A stretch of DNA of 64,000 nt. Source: Salinisphaera hydrothermalis. Its GTDB lineage: Bacteria > Pseudomonadota > Gammaproteobacteria > Nevskiales > Salinisphaeraceae. The stretch lies in NCBI RefSeq assembly GCF_040361195.1, contig NZ_APNE01000003.1; one strand, written 5' to 3'. The translations under genes and the position numbers were made by a program. Positions within the stretch are counted from its first letter, which is position 1; each line of letters starts with the position of its first letter. This document shows, in pieces, positions 51,478-61,004 of this stretch. The notes below the pieces were generated by a model. That model made no database searches. It was not told the origin of the DNA and was given only the letters and a program-made list of their open reading frames with translations.

Positions 51478-51537
51478 GCGGGGTCTGGCGCCGGGCGCGC
51501 CGGGGCCGTGCAGCCCCGACGCATCCGACGTGTGCAA

Positions 51538-52374
51538 TCAGCTCGAGGTGTTACCGTCGTTCTGGGCGGTGTTCGAGTTCTGTTGCTGCTGGCCCTTGAT
51601 GGGCATGTGGGCCTGATATTTCGAGCTGGGCGCGTACTGCTCGAGCGTCTTGGTGAAGACGTCGATCGTTTGCGGCACCTGGCTCGACTGGAACGGCTTG
51701 CCGTTGCCGGCCTTGGCGCCGTAGATCGCCTGCTCGGCGTCTTCGTTACGCGACAGCGTCGCGCCCTTGACCGAGGCGCCGGCAAAACCACCGGAGCTGC
51801 TCAGGCGATAGGTGATGACCGACGCGGGCGCGGTATGCACGCTGGCATGCGCGCCGGCCGGGCCGGCCGTGGCCGAGGCCTTGGCGCCAATCTTGAAGTT
51901 GCCGTTGGCCAGCTCCTGCTTGGCGTTCGGGTCCATGAACAGCACGACCATTTCGGTCACCTTGGCGCCGGCCTGCAGGCCGATGCTGCCGCCGGACAGG
52001 CTGAAGAACGACGGCGATACGCGATTCCAGTTGCCCGACTGGTCACGGCAGGCGATCAAGCCGTCGCCGTGCTTGCCGGCCACGAGAAAGCCTTCCTTGA
52101 AGATGCTGGGGAACACGCCGATGCAGCTGGCGCCATTGAGCAGCGACTGCGGGATACGGTCCTGGTCCGAGCGCTGCATCTGCCCGCGCAGGACGCCGGC
52201 GGCGCTGTAGGCCAGCTGGGTGGGCGAGCCCGAGTTGACGCTGGCCCCCGCGCTGGCGTGCGAGCCCCCGTTGTCGTGATCGGCCTGGGCGTTGTTGTTG
52301 GCCAGTGCCGACGCGCTGGTGAACGCGAGTGCAGCCGAAAGGGCCGCGGCAGAAATCTGAAGCGTGCGTGGCAT
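51538..52374 (-). CDS. SYLF/YSC84-domain lipid-binding secreted protein
   Basis: A 278-aa protein with a signal peptide (ASALA). An Asn/His/Ser-rich linker leads to the SYLF domain: IPQSLLNGASCIGVFPSIFKEGFLVAGKHGDGLIACR, then SIGLQAGAKVTEMVVLFM, and a low-complexity Gln/Asn/Ser tail. SYLF domains bind phosphoinositides in eukaryotes; bacterial copies are envelope proteins of unknown role. Start at 52374 gives the signal peptide. Confidence 0.85.
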   Translation of the reverse strand: MPRTLQISAAALSAALAFTSASALANNNAQADHDNGGSHASAGASVNSGSPTQLAYSAAGVLRGQMQRSDQDRIPQSLLNGASCIGVFPSIFKEGFLVAGKHGDGLIACRDQSGNWNRVSPSFFSLSGGSIGLQAGAKVTEMVVLFMDPNAKQELANGNFKIGAKASATAGPAGAHASVHTAPASVITYRLSSSGGFAGASVKGATLSRNEDAEQAIYGAKAGNGKPFQSSQVPQTIDVFTKTLEQYAPSSKYQAHMPIKGQQQQNSNTAQNDGNTSS

Positions 52375-52653
52375 ATTGATGCTCCGCTGATGCGAATCGA
52401 TGACAACCCCTCGTGTGTCTGCTCGGTAGGCACCTTGTCGCCATCGGCAGCCGGGATTGCGGCGAATGGCCGAGCCCGTTAAGCGCTCGGCCGACCGACC
52501 CAAAATAGCCACGGGTGGCAGGGCTAGGTAATCCGTCTGGCTGACTAGGCATTTGATATTAGGGGTTGTTCCTTAACGCCGTTGGCGGCCTGGCAGCGGG
52601 TCGGTGTATGGCTTGCGTGATACGCTTCGAGCAGCCTGTTTCGGAAGTCGTCG

Positions 52654-53295
52654 ATGCCGGGTCTGCACGAATACCTGCTTTTTGTGGCCGCGGGGCTGCT
52701 GCTCAATATCACGCCGGGCGCGGACATGCTGTACGTCGTGACCCAGGCGGGGCGGCACGGTCTGGCACGCGGCGTGGCCGGTGCCCTGGGCGTGTTCGCC
52801 GGGACGCTGGCGCATATCACGCTGGCGATCGCCGGCCTGTCGGCGCTGCTGGCTGCTTCGGCGACCGCCTTCGCACTGGTCAAATACGTGGGCGCGGCTT
52901 ACCTCGTTTATCTTGGCCTGCGATTGTTGTTCTCGCGCCGCGCCGTGGCGCCTACGACGGCGGCCGACGCAGAGCCGGCGCCCCGGCCCGCGTTGTCGGC
53001 GGTATTCCGGCGCGGCTGGCTGGTCAACGTGCTCAACCCCAAGATCGCGCTGTTTTTCCTCGCCTTTCTGCCGCAGTTCATCGACCCGGCAGCCGGTGAT
53101 CGCATGCTGGCCTTCGGCGTGCTCGGGCTGACTTTCAATACCACGGGCACGCTGGTGAATTGCCTCGCGGCCTGGGCAACGGTCGGAATCGGCCGGCTGC
53201 CGCTGGCTCGCGCCGCGGGGCGCGTGGCCGAGCGGGTCGTCGGTGGCCTGTTCGTCGGGCTCGGTTGCAAGCTGGCTTTCGACTCGTCCGCGTAG
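52654..53295 (+). CDS. LysE/RhtB-family amino-acid exporter
   Basis: A 213-aa inner-membrane exporter with five to six helices. The N-terminal NITPGADMLYV motif and GxxxG-rich second helix (ALGVFAGTLAH) are diagnostic, and NPKIALFFLAFLPQFI is the usual central motif. Exports amino acids such as threonine, homoserine or lysine; the actual substrate is not clear. Confidence 0.92.
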   Translation: MPGLHEYLLFVAAGLLLNITPGADMLYVVTQAGRHGLARGVAGALGVFAGTLAHITLAIAGLSALLAASATAFALVKYVGAAYLVYLGLRLLFSRRAVAPTTAADAEPAPRPALSAVFRRGWLVNVLNPKIALFFLAFLPQFIDPAAGDRMLAFGVLGLTFNTTGTLVNCLAAWATVGIGRLPLARAAGRVAERVVGGLFVGLGCKLAFDSSA

Positions 53296-53382
53296 TTGTG
53301 CCCCGGGATTCGGCGGCCTGCCGCGCCGGGCAGGGGGCGGGCGAGCCGCGGGCCATAGGCGGGGCACCAGAGGCCGCGTCAT

Positions 53383-54267
53383 TTATTCGCCTGCGGCCCG
53401 TGATGGGCTCGCGATGCCGTCCAGCTCGGCGATATCGGTCGCGTCGAGCGTGATCGTGGCGCTGGCGAGATTGTCGCGCAGATGCTCTGGCGACGACGTG
53501 CCGGGGATGAGCAGAATGTTGGGCGAACGCTGCAACAGCCAGGCGAGTGCGATCTGCATCGGCGTGGCGCCGCGTCGTTCGGCTACGTTGTCGAGAATGC
53601 CGGACTGCAGCGGATTGAAACCGCCGAGCGGAAAGAACGGCACGTAGGCGATGCCATCGGCGGCGAGCCGCTCGATCAGGGCGTCGTCCTCGCGATGGGC
53701 CAGGTTGTAGAAATTCTGGACGCAGACGATGTCCACCATGGCGCGCGCGTCGGCGACCTGGGTCGGCGTGACGTTGCTCAGGCCAATATGACGTACCAGC
53801 CCTTCGCGCTGCAGATCGGCGAGCACGCTCAACGGCTCGGCCAGCGATCCTTCGGCCGGATGGTGTGGCGAGAACATGGCGCGCAGATTCACGACATCCA
53901 GTGCCTCGAGCCCAAGATGACGCAGATTGTCGTGGACCGCGGCGCGCAGCTCATGGGCGGCGAATGCCGGGTTCCAGGAGCCGTCCTCGCCGCGTTTGGC
54001 GCCGATCTTGGTCACCAGCGTCGGATCGTCGGGATAGGGATGCAGGGCCTCGCGAATCAGGTGGTTGGTGACGTGCGGGCCATAGAAATCCGAGGTGTCG
54101 ATATGATCGACGCCGCGTTCGATCGCCTCGCGCAATACGGCTCGGGCGGTCTCGGGATCACGGGGCGGGCCGAATACACCGGGCCCGGCGAGCTGCATGG
54201 CGCCGTAGCCCATGCGTTTGACAGTGTGATTGCCGAGTTTATAGGTGCCGGCTTGTTCGATATTCAT
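53383..54267 (-). CDS. aldo/keto reductase
   Basis: A 294-aa TIM-barrel NADPH-dependent reductase. HIDTSDFYG (Asp/Tyr catalytic pair) and a Lys in LVTKIGAKR, HLGLEALDVVNLR and IGLSNVTPTQ follow family order. GGAGAA precedes the ATG by about 8 bp. It is divergent from a LysR gene 99 bp away, a typical regulator-target pair. Confidence 0.92.
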   Translation of the reverse strand: MNIEQAGTYKLGNHTVKRMGYGAMQLAGPGVFGPPRDPETARAVLREAIERGVDHIDTSDFYGPHVTNHLIREALHPYPDDPTLVTKIGAKRGEDGSWNPAFAAHELRAAVHDNLRHLGLEALDVVNLRAMFSPHHPAEGSLAEPLSVLADLQREGLVRHIGLSNVTPTQVADARAMVDIVCVQNFYNLAHREDDALIERLAADGIAYVPFFPLGGFNPLQSGILDNVAERRGATPMQIALAWLLQRSPNILLIPGTSSPEHLRDNLASATITLDATDIAELDGIASPSRAAGE

Positions 54268-54366
54268 CGTGTCGTTCTCCGGTTGCGACGCTGTGGTGAG
54301 CGTAGGGCCGGCCATACTGTCCGACAACTGTCTTTGGGCAGCACGGCCTGTGCGAGAATCCGGACA

Positions 54367-55269
54367 ATGAAAACCGAACTCAGCGATCTGGATGCGATTG
54401 TCGCCGTGGCCCAAGCCGGGGGCTTTCGCGAGGCCGCCCGAAAGCGGGCGACGAATCCGTCCCGGCTGAGCGACGCGGTGCGACGGGTCGAGAGCCGGCT
54501 CGGCGTCCGGTTGTTTCATCGCACCACGCGCAGTGTCGTACCCACCGAGGCCGGTCTTCGCCTGCTCGAACGGCTGGCCCCGGCGATGGCCGAGGTCGAG
54601 TCGGCGCTGGATGTGGTCAACACCTTTCGCGATACGCCGTCCGGGCGGCTGTGTCTGAACGTGCCGGTGAGCGCGAGCCGCGTGGTGTTGCCGCGGATCG
54701 TGCCGGGCTTTCTGGCGGCCTATCCGGATATCCGGCTGGAGATCGTGGCTGACAGCGACCTGGTGGATATCATCGCCGCCGGCTGCGATGCCGGCATCCG
54801 CTACGACGAGCATCTGGCGCCGGACATGATCGCGGTGCCGATCGGCCCGCGTCGCCAGCGGTTCGCCGCCGCCGCGTCGCCGGCCTATCTCGAACGCCAT
54901 GGCGTGCCCGCGCATCCACGCGATCTGCTCAACCATAAATGCCTGCGGCCGAAGTTCTCCAACGGCCAGCTGCCGATTTGGGAATTCCAAAAAAACGGCG
55001 AAACGATCACGCTCGATCCGCCGGCCGCACTCGTCGTCAATGCCGGCGGGGCCACCGATCTGCTGATCGATACCGCCGTGGCCGGCGGTGGCATCGTGTG
55101 CCTGTTCGAAGATTGGCTGCGGCCATACTTCGCGCCGGGCCCCTTGGTGCCGGTGTTACAAGATTGGTGGGCCGAGTTTCCCGGGCCTTATCTCTATTAC
55201 TCCAGCCGGCGACTGGTGCCCGCGCCGCTACAGGCGTTCATCGATTTCGTGCGGGCTACGAGCGGCTGA
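54367..55269 (+). CDS. LysR-family regulator beside the aldo/keto reductase
   Basis: A 300-aa regulator. The N-terminal winged helix-turn-helix includes FREAARKRATNPSRLSDAVRRVESRLGVRLFHRTTRSV. The effector domain follows with SGRLCLNVPVSASR. The frame is open far upstream, but ATG 54367 fits the domain start. It probably controls the divergent reductase gene. Confidence 0.92.
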   Translation: MKTELSDLDAIVAVAQAGGFREAARKRATNPSRLSDAVRRVESRLGVRLFHRTTRSVVPTEAGLRLLERLAPAMAEVESALDVVNTFRDTPSGRLCLNVPVSASRVVLPRIVPGFLAAYPDIRLEIVADSDLVDIIAAGCDAGIRYDEHLAPDMIAVPIGPRRQRFAAAASPAYLERHGVPAHPRDLLNHKCLRPKFSNGQLPIWEFQKNGETITLDPPAALVVNAGGATDLLIDTAVAGGGIVCLFEDWLRPYFAPGPLVPVLQDWWAEFPGPYLYYSSRRLVPAPLQAFIDFVRATSG

Positions 55270-55301
55270 GCCCAGGCGCTGATCATGGTCCGGATCCGGG
55301 G

Positions 55302-56195
55302 CTAGATCAGGTCGGGCAGATACGGCGCGATGAAATCCAGGAACAGGCCCACGCGGGCGCCCGGGGCGGTGTCGCGATAATAGACGGCGTATAGCGCTTG
55401 GCGCCGGTCGAGCCGCGCTCCGGGTAGCACTTCGACCAGATCGCCCCGAGCGAAATGCCCGCGCGTGGTGTAGTCGGCCATGCAGGCGATGCCCTGGCCG
55501 GCCAGGGCCAGTTCGAGCAGAGTGCTGGCGCTGGAGGCGGCAAGAGTCGGCTCGATCGACAGATCCTCGCCGGTCTGGCTGGCGATCGGCCAGCGGTTGA
55601 GATGGGTCATCGCATCGAAGCCGAGCCGGACATGCCGATCAAGGTCGGCAGCGCCGGCCGGCATGCCGTGGGTCGCGAGATAGCCGGGTGAGGCCACCAG
55701 CCGCAGTGTTGTGTGGCCGAGCGCCCGCGCATGCAGCGTGGAATCGGCGAGCGGGCCGATACGGAAGGCGACATCGGCCCGATGCTCGAGCAGGTCGATG
55801 ATCCGGTCGTGGGTGTCTAGGCGCAGTTCGATGCCCGGGTAGAGCTCACGAAATGCGCCGATCAGGGGCACGATCACATGCTGCATGAACACCGGCGCGG
55901 CGTTGATCGCCAATCGCCCCGTAGGCGCACCGCGATGCTGCGTGATGGTCTGTTCGGCGGCGTCGAGCGCTTCCAGTACATGCCGTGACTGCCCCAGAAA
56001 CAACCGGCCTTCGTCGGTGAGTGCGATGCGCCGCGTGGTGCGCCGGAGCAGCCGGGCCCCGAGCTTGTCTTCTAGGCGCTTGAGCGCGCGGCTGACGCCG
56101 GACACCGTCCGGCCCAGACGCTCGGCGGCGGCCGTGATGGTGCCGGTATCGACTACCGCCACGAACGCCTGATGTTCTTCGATCGTCGTTTTCAT
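55302..56195 (-). CDS. LysR-family regulator divergent from mdaB
   Basis: A 297-aa regulator with helix-turn-helix TITAAAERLGRTVSGVSRALKRLEDKLGARLLRRTTRRI. Its gene lies 106 bp from mdaB in the divergent orientation, the usual relation between a LysR activator and a quinone/oxidant-response gene. The palindrome ATTGTTGA-N7-TCAATAAT overlaps its start codon. Confidence 0.92.
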   Translation of the reverse strand: MKTTIEEHQAFVAVVDTGTITAAAERLGRTVSGVSRALKRLEDKLGARLLRRTTRRIALTDEGRLFLGQSRHVLEALDAAEQTITQHRGAPTGRLAINAAPVFMQHVIVPLIGAFRELYPGIELRLDTHDRIIDLLEHRADVAFRIGPLADSTLHARALGHTTLRLVASPGYLATHGMPAGAADLDRHVRLGFDAMTHLNRWPIASQTGEDLSIEPTLAASSASTLLELALAGQGIACMADYTTRGHFARGDLVEVLPGARLDRRQALYAVYYRDTAPGARVGLFLDFIAPYLPDLI

Positions 56196-56216
56196 TGTTG
56201 AATATTAATCAATAAT
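56194..56216. promoter_or_regulatory. AT-rich inverted repeat in the LysR-mdaB gap
   Basis: ATTGTTGA (56194-56201) and TCAATAAT (56209-56216) are imperfect inverted repeats (7 of 8) with a 7-bp spacer. The left arm covers the start codon of the LysR gene, so binding could repress that gene while activating mdaB. It stands out as AT-rich in this GC-rich region. Confidence 0.5.
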
Positions 56217-56301
56217 GATTTGACGCCGCACCGGTTTTTCTGGGCGCGGCGTCCGCCGATCATGCAAGCTCTTTGATGATCCGTACGATTCGGAGTGAGC
56301 C

Positions 56302-56931
56302 ATGAATATTCTCTTGCTGAACGGTCAAAAGCCATTTGCGCATTCCCAGGGAGAGTTGAACCGCACACTGCATGAGTTGGCAGTTGAAAGGCTGGGCACG
56401 ATGGGCCACAGGCTGCAGCAGACCGTCATCAACGACGGTTATGACGTCGAGGCCGAGGTCGAGAAATTCCGCTGGGCCGACGCGATCATCTACCAGATGC
56501 CGGGCTGGTGGATGGGCGCGCCGTGGATCGTGAAGCGTTATCTCGACGAGGTGCTCACCGCCGGCCACGGTCGGTTGTATGCCAGCGATGGCCGCACGCG
56601 CACCGACCCGGCCCACAATTACGGTACCGGCGGGCTGTTGCAGGGTCGACGCTATATGCTCTCGCTGACCTGGAACGCGCCGCGGGCGGCGTTCGACAAG
56701 CCAGACGAATTCTTCGAAGGTTGCGGCGTGGACGGCGTCTATATGCCGTTCCACAAGGCTCAGGAATTTCTTGGCCTGGCCGCCTTGCCGACGTTTCTGG
56801 CCACCGATGTGATCAAGGCGCCCGACGTCAATCGCGTATGTGCCACCTACAGGGCTCATCTGCAGGAGCAATTCGGCGCGGCATCCGAGCCTGTCGAACG
56901 TGCTCGTTCGCTCAAGCCCGTCGTGATCTAA
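56302..56931 (+). CDS. mdaB: NAD(P)H:quinone reductase MdaB-like
   Basis: A 209-aa flavodoxin-fold reductase that reduces quinones by two electrons, avoiding semiquinone. MNILLLNGQKPFAHSQGELN opens the FMN-binding loop, IYQMPGWWMGAPWIVKRYLDEV and HNYGTGGLLQGRRYMLSLTWNAP are close to E. coli MdaB. It is divergent from a LysR gene. Confidence 0.9.
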   Translation: MNILLLNGQKPFAHSQGELNRTLHELAVERLGTMGHRLQQTVINDGYDVEAEVEKFRWADAIIYQMPGWWMGAPWIVKRYLDEVLTAGHGRLYASDGRTRTDPAHNYGTGGLLQGRRYMLSLTWNAPRAAFDKPDEFFEGCGVDGVYMPFHKAQEFLGLAALPTFLATDVIKAPDVNRVCATYRAHLQEQFGAASEPVERARSLKPVVI

Positions 56932-57131
56932 ACAGTCACCCGCGCCGCATCGCGCTCAGCCGTCGAGTTCGTTGCCCGGAGTTCGCTAAGCTTTCGGTCG
57001 TCGTCCCGTGAGCCGAACCCGATGAATTCGACCGATCGCGAACCCCGATGTGTCTGTTGTGGGCTGCCGCCCCGAGCGTTGGCGCCAGCCGGCGAGCGCG
57101 CTGGCGTCGGCGGCCATGGCAGGCTGAGCTG

Positions 57132-58445
57132 ATGCCGGCGGCGAACAGTCACCGCGAAAACGGACGCGCGATCGGTCTCTGGGGCGCAGTGTCGATCGGG
57201 GTGGGCGGCATGGTCGGCGGCGGTATCTTTGCCGTGCTTGGCGAAGCCATGGCGCTATCGCACGGTGCGACGCCGGCAGCGTTTCTCGTCGGCGGCGTGA
57301 TCGCGCTGCTCACGGCCGTCGCCTACGCGAAGCTGTCGGTGGCCTATCCGAGCCAAGGCGGTACGGTCGCCTTCATCGATGCCGCCTTCGGCAGCAATCT
57401 GCTCTCCGGCAGTCTCAATCTCATGCTTTGGTTGAGTTATCTGGTCACCATCGCGTTGTATGCCACGGCGTTCGCCTCTTATGCCGGCACGTTCTTTGGC
57501 CGGCATCACGGCGTGCTGCTCGAACATGGGCTGATCAGCTTCGCCATCATCCTGCCTACGGTGGTCAATCTGGTCAGCGCGGCGCTGGTCAGCCGGTCGG
57601 AAACGCTGGTGGTGGCGATCAAGGTTGTGCTGCTGGCGATCGTGATTGTGTTCAGTGCGTCGCATGTTTCGGTGGCGCGACTCGCGCCCGGGCACTGGGG
57701 CGATCCGCTGTCGGTCATCTCGGCCGGCATGATCATTTTCGTCGCCTACGAGGGTTTCGAGCTGATCGCGAACTCGGCCGAGGATATCCGCCAGCCCGCG
57801 CGCAATCTGCCGCGCGCGTTTCTGATCGCCGTCGCCTCGGTGGTCCTGCTCTATGTGCTGATCGCGGTGATCGCCGTCGGTACGGTGCCCGAAGCACAGG
57901 TGATGGCGGTGCGCGATTATGTGCTGGCCGTGGCCGCCGAGCCGGCGCTCGGACGGGCGGGGTTCGTGCTGGTGGCGCTGGCTGCACTATTGGCGACGTT
58001 GTCGGCCATCAACGCCACGCTCTACGGCAATGCCCGGCTCGGCTATGTGCTGGCGCGCGATGGTGTGTTGCCAAGCCGCTTCGACGTCGAGCGCCACGGC
58101 CTGCCGTTGACCGGTGTGCTGGCCACGGCCGCGCTCAGTCTGGTGCTCGCCAACATGATCGATCTCACCGATATCGCCATCATCGGCAGTGCCAGTTTTC
58201 TACTGGTCTTTGCCCTGGTCAACGCCGCGGCTTGTCGGCTGGCGGAGCCGATTCAAGGGCCGCGCTGGCTGCACGCCCTGGGGGGCGTGCTCTGCGTTGC
58301 CGCCCTCGTGGTGCTGATCGGGCATACCTGGCGCAGCAATCCGGCCGGCGTGGCGGTGTTCGCGGGCTTCGTACTCATATCCGCGCTGTTCGAGTTCGTC
58401 TACGGGCGCGGCGTGCGCGGGCATTTCCTCAAGCGGCGTTATTGA
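57132..58445 (+). CDS. APC-superfamily amino-acid permease
   Basis: A 437-aa inner-membrane transporter with about 12 helices. Helix 1 carries SIGVGGMVGGGIFAVLG, a substrate-binding glycine-rich break, and helix 6 begins IIFVAYEGFELIANSAEDI. ATG 57132 follows a GGCAGGCTGAG region; an earlier ATG at 57048 adds 28 Arg-rich residues. The substrate is unknown. Confidence 0.9.
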   Translation: MPAANSHRENGRAIGLWGAVSIGVGGMVGGGIFAVLGEAMALSHGATPAAFLVGGVIALLTAVAYAKLSVAYPSQGGTVAFIDAAFGSNLLSGSLNLMLWLSYLVTIALYATAFASYAGTFFGRHHGVLLEHGLISFAIILPTVVNLVSAALVSRSETLVVAIKVVLLAIVIVFSASHVSVARLAPGHWGDPLSVISAGMIIFVAYEGFELIANSAEDIRQPARNLPRAFLIAVASVVLLYVLIAVIAVGTVPEAQVMAVRDYVLAVAAEPALGRAGFVLVALAALLATLSAINATLYGNARLGYVLARDGVLPSRFDVERHGLPLTGVLATAALSLVLANMIDLTDIAIIGSASFLLVFALVNAAACRLAEPIQGPRWLHALGGVLCVAALVVLIGHTWRSNPAGVAVFAGFVLISALFEFVYGRGVRGHFLKRRY

Positions 58446-58463
58446 TCGCTTGGGCCGGACCGC

Positions 58464-58982
58464 TCAACAAGCAAACCGAAAGAACTGCATGCGCAGATCT
58501 TCATCGAACTCTTGCGTAGCCGTATATGTGCCGCCGGTCGCCGCGGCAAGAACGTGTTCCCAGAACGACAGCGCCGGCTGATTGTTCAGCAGTACGCGGA
58601 TCTGCCAGTGTCCGGGATGTGCTGCCAGGCAGAGCCGGGCTGCACGCTCGCCGACGCCGGCGCGCTGGTATTCCGGCCGGACGAAGAACTGGCCCATGTC
58701 GTGAATGCCGGTATCGGCCGCCGCCGGCCTGAGCAACGCGAAGCCGGCCAGATGCTGGCCGCAGCGAATGGCATAAGGGTGATGATGCGGTTCCTGCCAG
58801 TATCGGTCGAGCCACGCCGGGTCGAACCGCAGGGCGCCGTCGGCGGTGGTCGGCACCGGCACGAACGCCGACATGGCCTCGATGTAGGTCGGGTACAGGT
58901 CGTGGATGAGCGCGCGCTCGGCGGCCGGGACCCGCGTGATCGATACGGTCTGGTCGCCTGGCATCGGCTCATCCACTGGCAT
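58464..58982 (-). CDS. GNAT-family N-acetyltransferase
   Basis: A 172-aa acetyltransferase. The acetyl-CoA binding motif FFVRPEYQRAGVGERAARL (about 98-116) and the later VLLNNQPALSFWEHVL match the GNAT core. Two starts are possible; 58982 is used, with an internal ATG at 58964. The substrate is not identifiable. Confidence 0.85.
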   Translation of the reverse strand: MPVDEPMPGDQTVSITRVPAAERALIHDLYPTYIEAMSAFVPVPTTADGALRFDPAWLDRYWQEPHHHPYAIRCGQHLAGFALLRPAAADTGIHDMGQFFVRPEYQRAGVGERAARLCLAAHPGHWQIRVLLNNQPALSFWEHVLAAATGGTYTATQEFDEDLRMQFFRFAC

Positions 58983-59026
58983 CCGCCTTTAGCCTCGGTT
59001 CGGCCGATGTTGTCTCGATGCCGGGT

Positions 59027-59887
59027 TCAATGCGATGCGCCGTCCTTCAAGAACGCTTCGAACGCCGCCGCATAATCCGGGTGCCAGCGCGACAGCGGCG
59101 GACGGTTTTCGACGATGTCGCCGATCGCCCATTGCATGCGTTTTTCGTCGAGCCAGCGCGGCACGTCGTTGTCCGGGCAGAGGATATAGAAATCGCCGGC
59201 GTCCAGACTGTCGAACATGAAGTCGACGGTCTGTTCCGGTGTCCACGCCGATGCCGGTTTTTCGGTTTCGCCGGGCCGGGTGAGCTGGGTGAACACGAAA
59301 CCGGGGATCAGCAGATGCGCGGTCAGCTCGCAGCCGTCGGTATTGCGCAGCTCGTGGGCCAGTGCTTCGGTGAAGGCTTTCAGGCCGGCCTTGGCGGTGT
59401 TGTAGGCCGGATCGCCCGGCGGCGTCGTGATGCCCTGCTTGGAGCCGGTGTTGATCACCAGCCCCGGGCCGCCGCGCTCGATCATGCCGGGCACGAATGT
59501 CTGCGTGCCGTGGATCACACCCCACAGATTGATGCCGAGCACCTGGCGCCAGTTTTCGGCCGGGCCGAACATGTCGCTGCCCGGCTGCACGCCGGCGTTG
59601 TTCATGAGCACGTCGGTGCCGCCGAAGCGCGAGCGCACGACCGACTCCAGCGTTTTCACCTGTTCGACGTCGGCGACGTCCACGGAATGCGTCATGACGC
59701 CGATGTCGTGCGCGGCGCCGGCCGCGCGGACGGCGGTCTCCGCTTCCGCCAGGCGTTCCATGTCGCGATCGGCGATACAGACATGCAGCCCGCGGCGGGC
59801 AAAACCTTCGGCCGCGGCTCGGCCGATGCCGGAGGCGCCGCCGATGACCACGGCGACCTGGCCGGGAAACAGAGCAGGATGCGTCAT
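59027..59887 (-). CDS. short-chain dehydrogenase/reductase
   Basis: A 286-aa classical SDR. Cofactor loop GGASGIG (16-22), NNAG near residue 95, catalytic Ser in INTGSKQG and YNTAK. Acts on a hydroxyl or carbonyl group with NAD(P). It lies 71 bp downstream of the PlsC-like gene, on the same strand. Confidence 0.92.
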   Translation of the reverse strand: MTHPALFPGQVAVVIGGASGIGRAAAEGFARRGLHVCIADRDMERLAEAETAVRAAGAAHDIGVMTHSVDVADVEQVKTLESVVRSRFGGTDVLMNNAGVQPGSDMFGPAENWRQVLGINLWGVIHGTQTFVPGMIERGGPGLVINTGSKQGITTPPGDPAYNTAKAGLKAFTEALAHELRNTDGCELTAHLLIPGFVFTQLTRPGETEKPASAWTPEQTVDFMFDSLDAGDFYILCPDNDVPRWLDEKRMQWAIGDIVENRPPLSRWHPDYAAAFEAFLKDGASH

Positions 59888-59958
59888 ATCGATTGTCTCG
59901 TGGATTCGCTGTCGTGTGGGACGTTATGCGGGGCGGGGCCGTCGAGCAAGTCGCCGGC

Positions 59959-60927
59959 TTACTGCGACAGGTTCTCGTGCATCAACGCCGTCATCTTTTG
60001 CTTTATTTCGCTCTGGAGGGCGTTCGTGGCGACGCCGGTTATCGGCGTGCCAAGCGCCAGCCGCGGCTGGTTGTCGTGGACACGGGCGGCCAGCACCTGT
60101 AGCGCTGCCGCGATGGCGTCGCGATCCTCGGGATCGATCGCCTGGCGGGCGAGCCAGTGTCGACGATAGCGCGCGGCGATCACATGGCAGACTGCAACGG
60201 GCTGTACGGTAAGTGCCGGCACCCGACGGGCGAGATAAGTGGCGCTGGGCGACCAGCGCGCCAGGGCGGCCCGCGCGCCGCCCGGGTCCGCCGCCGGGTC
60301 GGGTTCGATGCGCCCGGCCGGATAAGTGGCCAGCGTGCCGCCGCTGCGCAAATGCCGAACCGCGGCACGCAGCGCGTGGGCCCGCCCGGCACCGGCTGGT
60401 GCGACGCTGATCAAATGGGCCTGCAGTGCAGGCAGGGCATGAAACAGCGGGCGTTCGGCCACCAGCAGACGCACATCGTGATCGGCCAGCGTCGACAGCA
60501 GGGTGATCGCATCGACGAGTCCCGGATGGTTCGAGACCAGCAACAACGGGGCGCCGGGCGGCGCCGGGTGGCCATATTGTTGAACCGAGCCGGACCATTG
60601 TGTCAGGCCCCAAGCGCTGGCCGAGGCGAGCCCGTCGCGTGCGATGCGGTCATCGAACTCGATCAGCTGGCCGGCAAACCCGGCGATCCGGCGCTCGACG
60701 AGCCGCTGCAGCAGTCGGCGAGGCATTCGTGCCAACCAGCGCGAATTGGACAAGGCCGCCAGCATGTCCTGGCGACAGAGGCCGGCGACCCGGGCCAGGC
60801 GGTCCGATCCGTATCCGGGATTGCTTCGCTGGCCCGTGGCGGCGTCGCGGTGCAGAGCGTCTTCCTTTTCCGAGCGAGGGCCGGGTTCGACCTCAGATGG
60901 CCCGCCCGGCGGCGGGCGATAATCCAT
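59959..60927 (-). CDS. PlsC-like 1-acylglycerol-3-phosphate acyltransferase
   Basis: A 322-aa acyltransferase. NHPGLVD is the HX4D catalytic motif, and YPAGRIEPD corresponds to the block that binds glycerophosphate. There is no obvious transmembrane helix except weak hydrophobic stretches. The N-terminal ~70 residues are poorly conserved, so the start could be internal. It may acylate lysophosphatidate or another lipid. Confidence 0.75.
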   Translation of the reverse strand: MDYRPPPGGPSEVEPGPRSEKEDALHRDAATGQRSNPGYGSDRLARVAGLCRQDMLAALSNSRWLARMPRRLLQRLVERRIAGFAGQLIEFDDRIARDGLASASAWGLTQWSGSVQQYGHPAPPGAPLLLVSNHPGLVDAITLLSTLADHDVRLLVAERPLFHALPALQAHLISVAPAGAGRAHALRAAVRHLRSGGTLATYPAGRIEPDPAADPGGARAALARWSPSATYLARRVPALTVQPVAVCHVIAARYRRHWLARQAIDPEDRDAIAAALQVLAARVHDNQPRLALGTPITGVATNALQSEIKQKMTALMHENLSQ

Positions 60928-61004
60928 TGCAGCGATCGGAACCCGTCCTGTCCAGTGTCGAAAAGTCGGGCCATCATTGGGCCATGCCGCGCGTTCCTCT
61001 GGCG

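Noticed and set aside
53482..54366. 295-residue upstream extension of the LysR gene at 54367
   Set aside because: It lies antisense to the aldo/keto reductase, and the helix-turn-helix begins just after ATG 54367.
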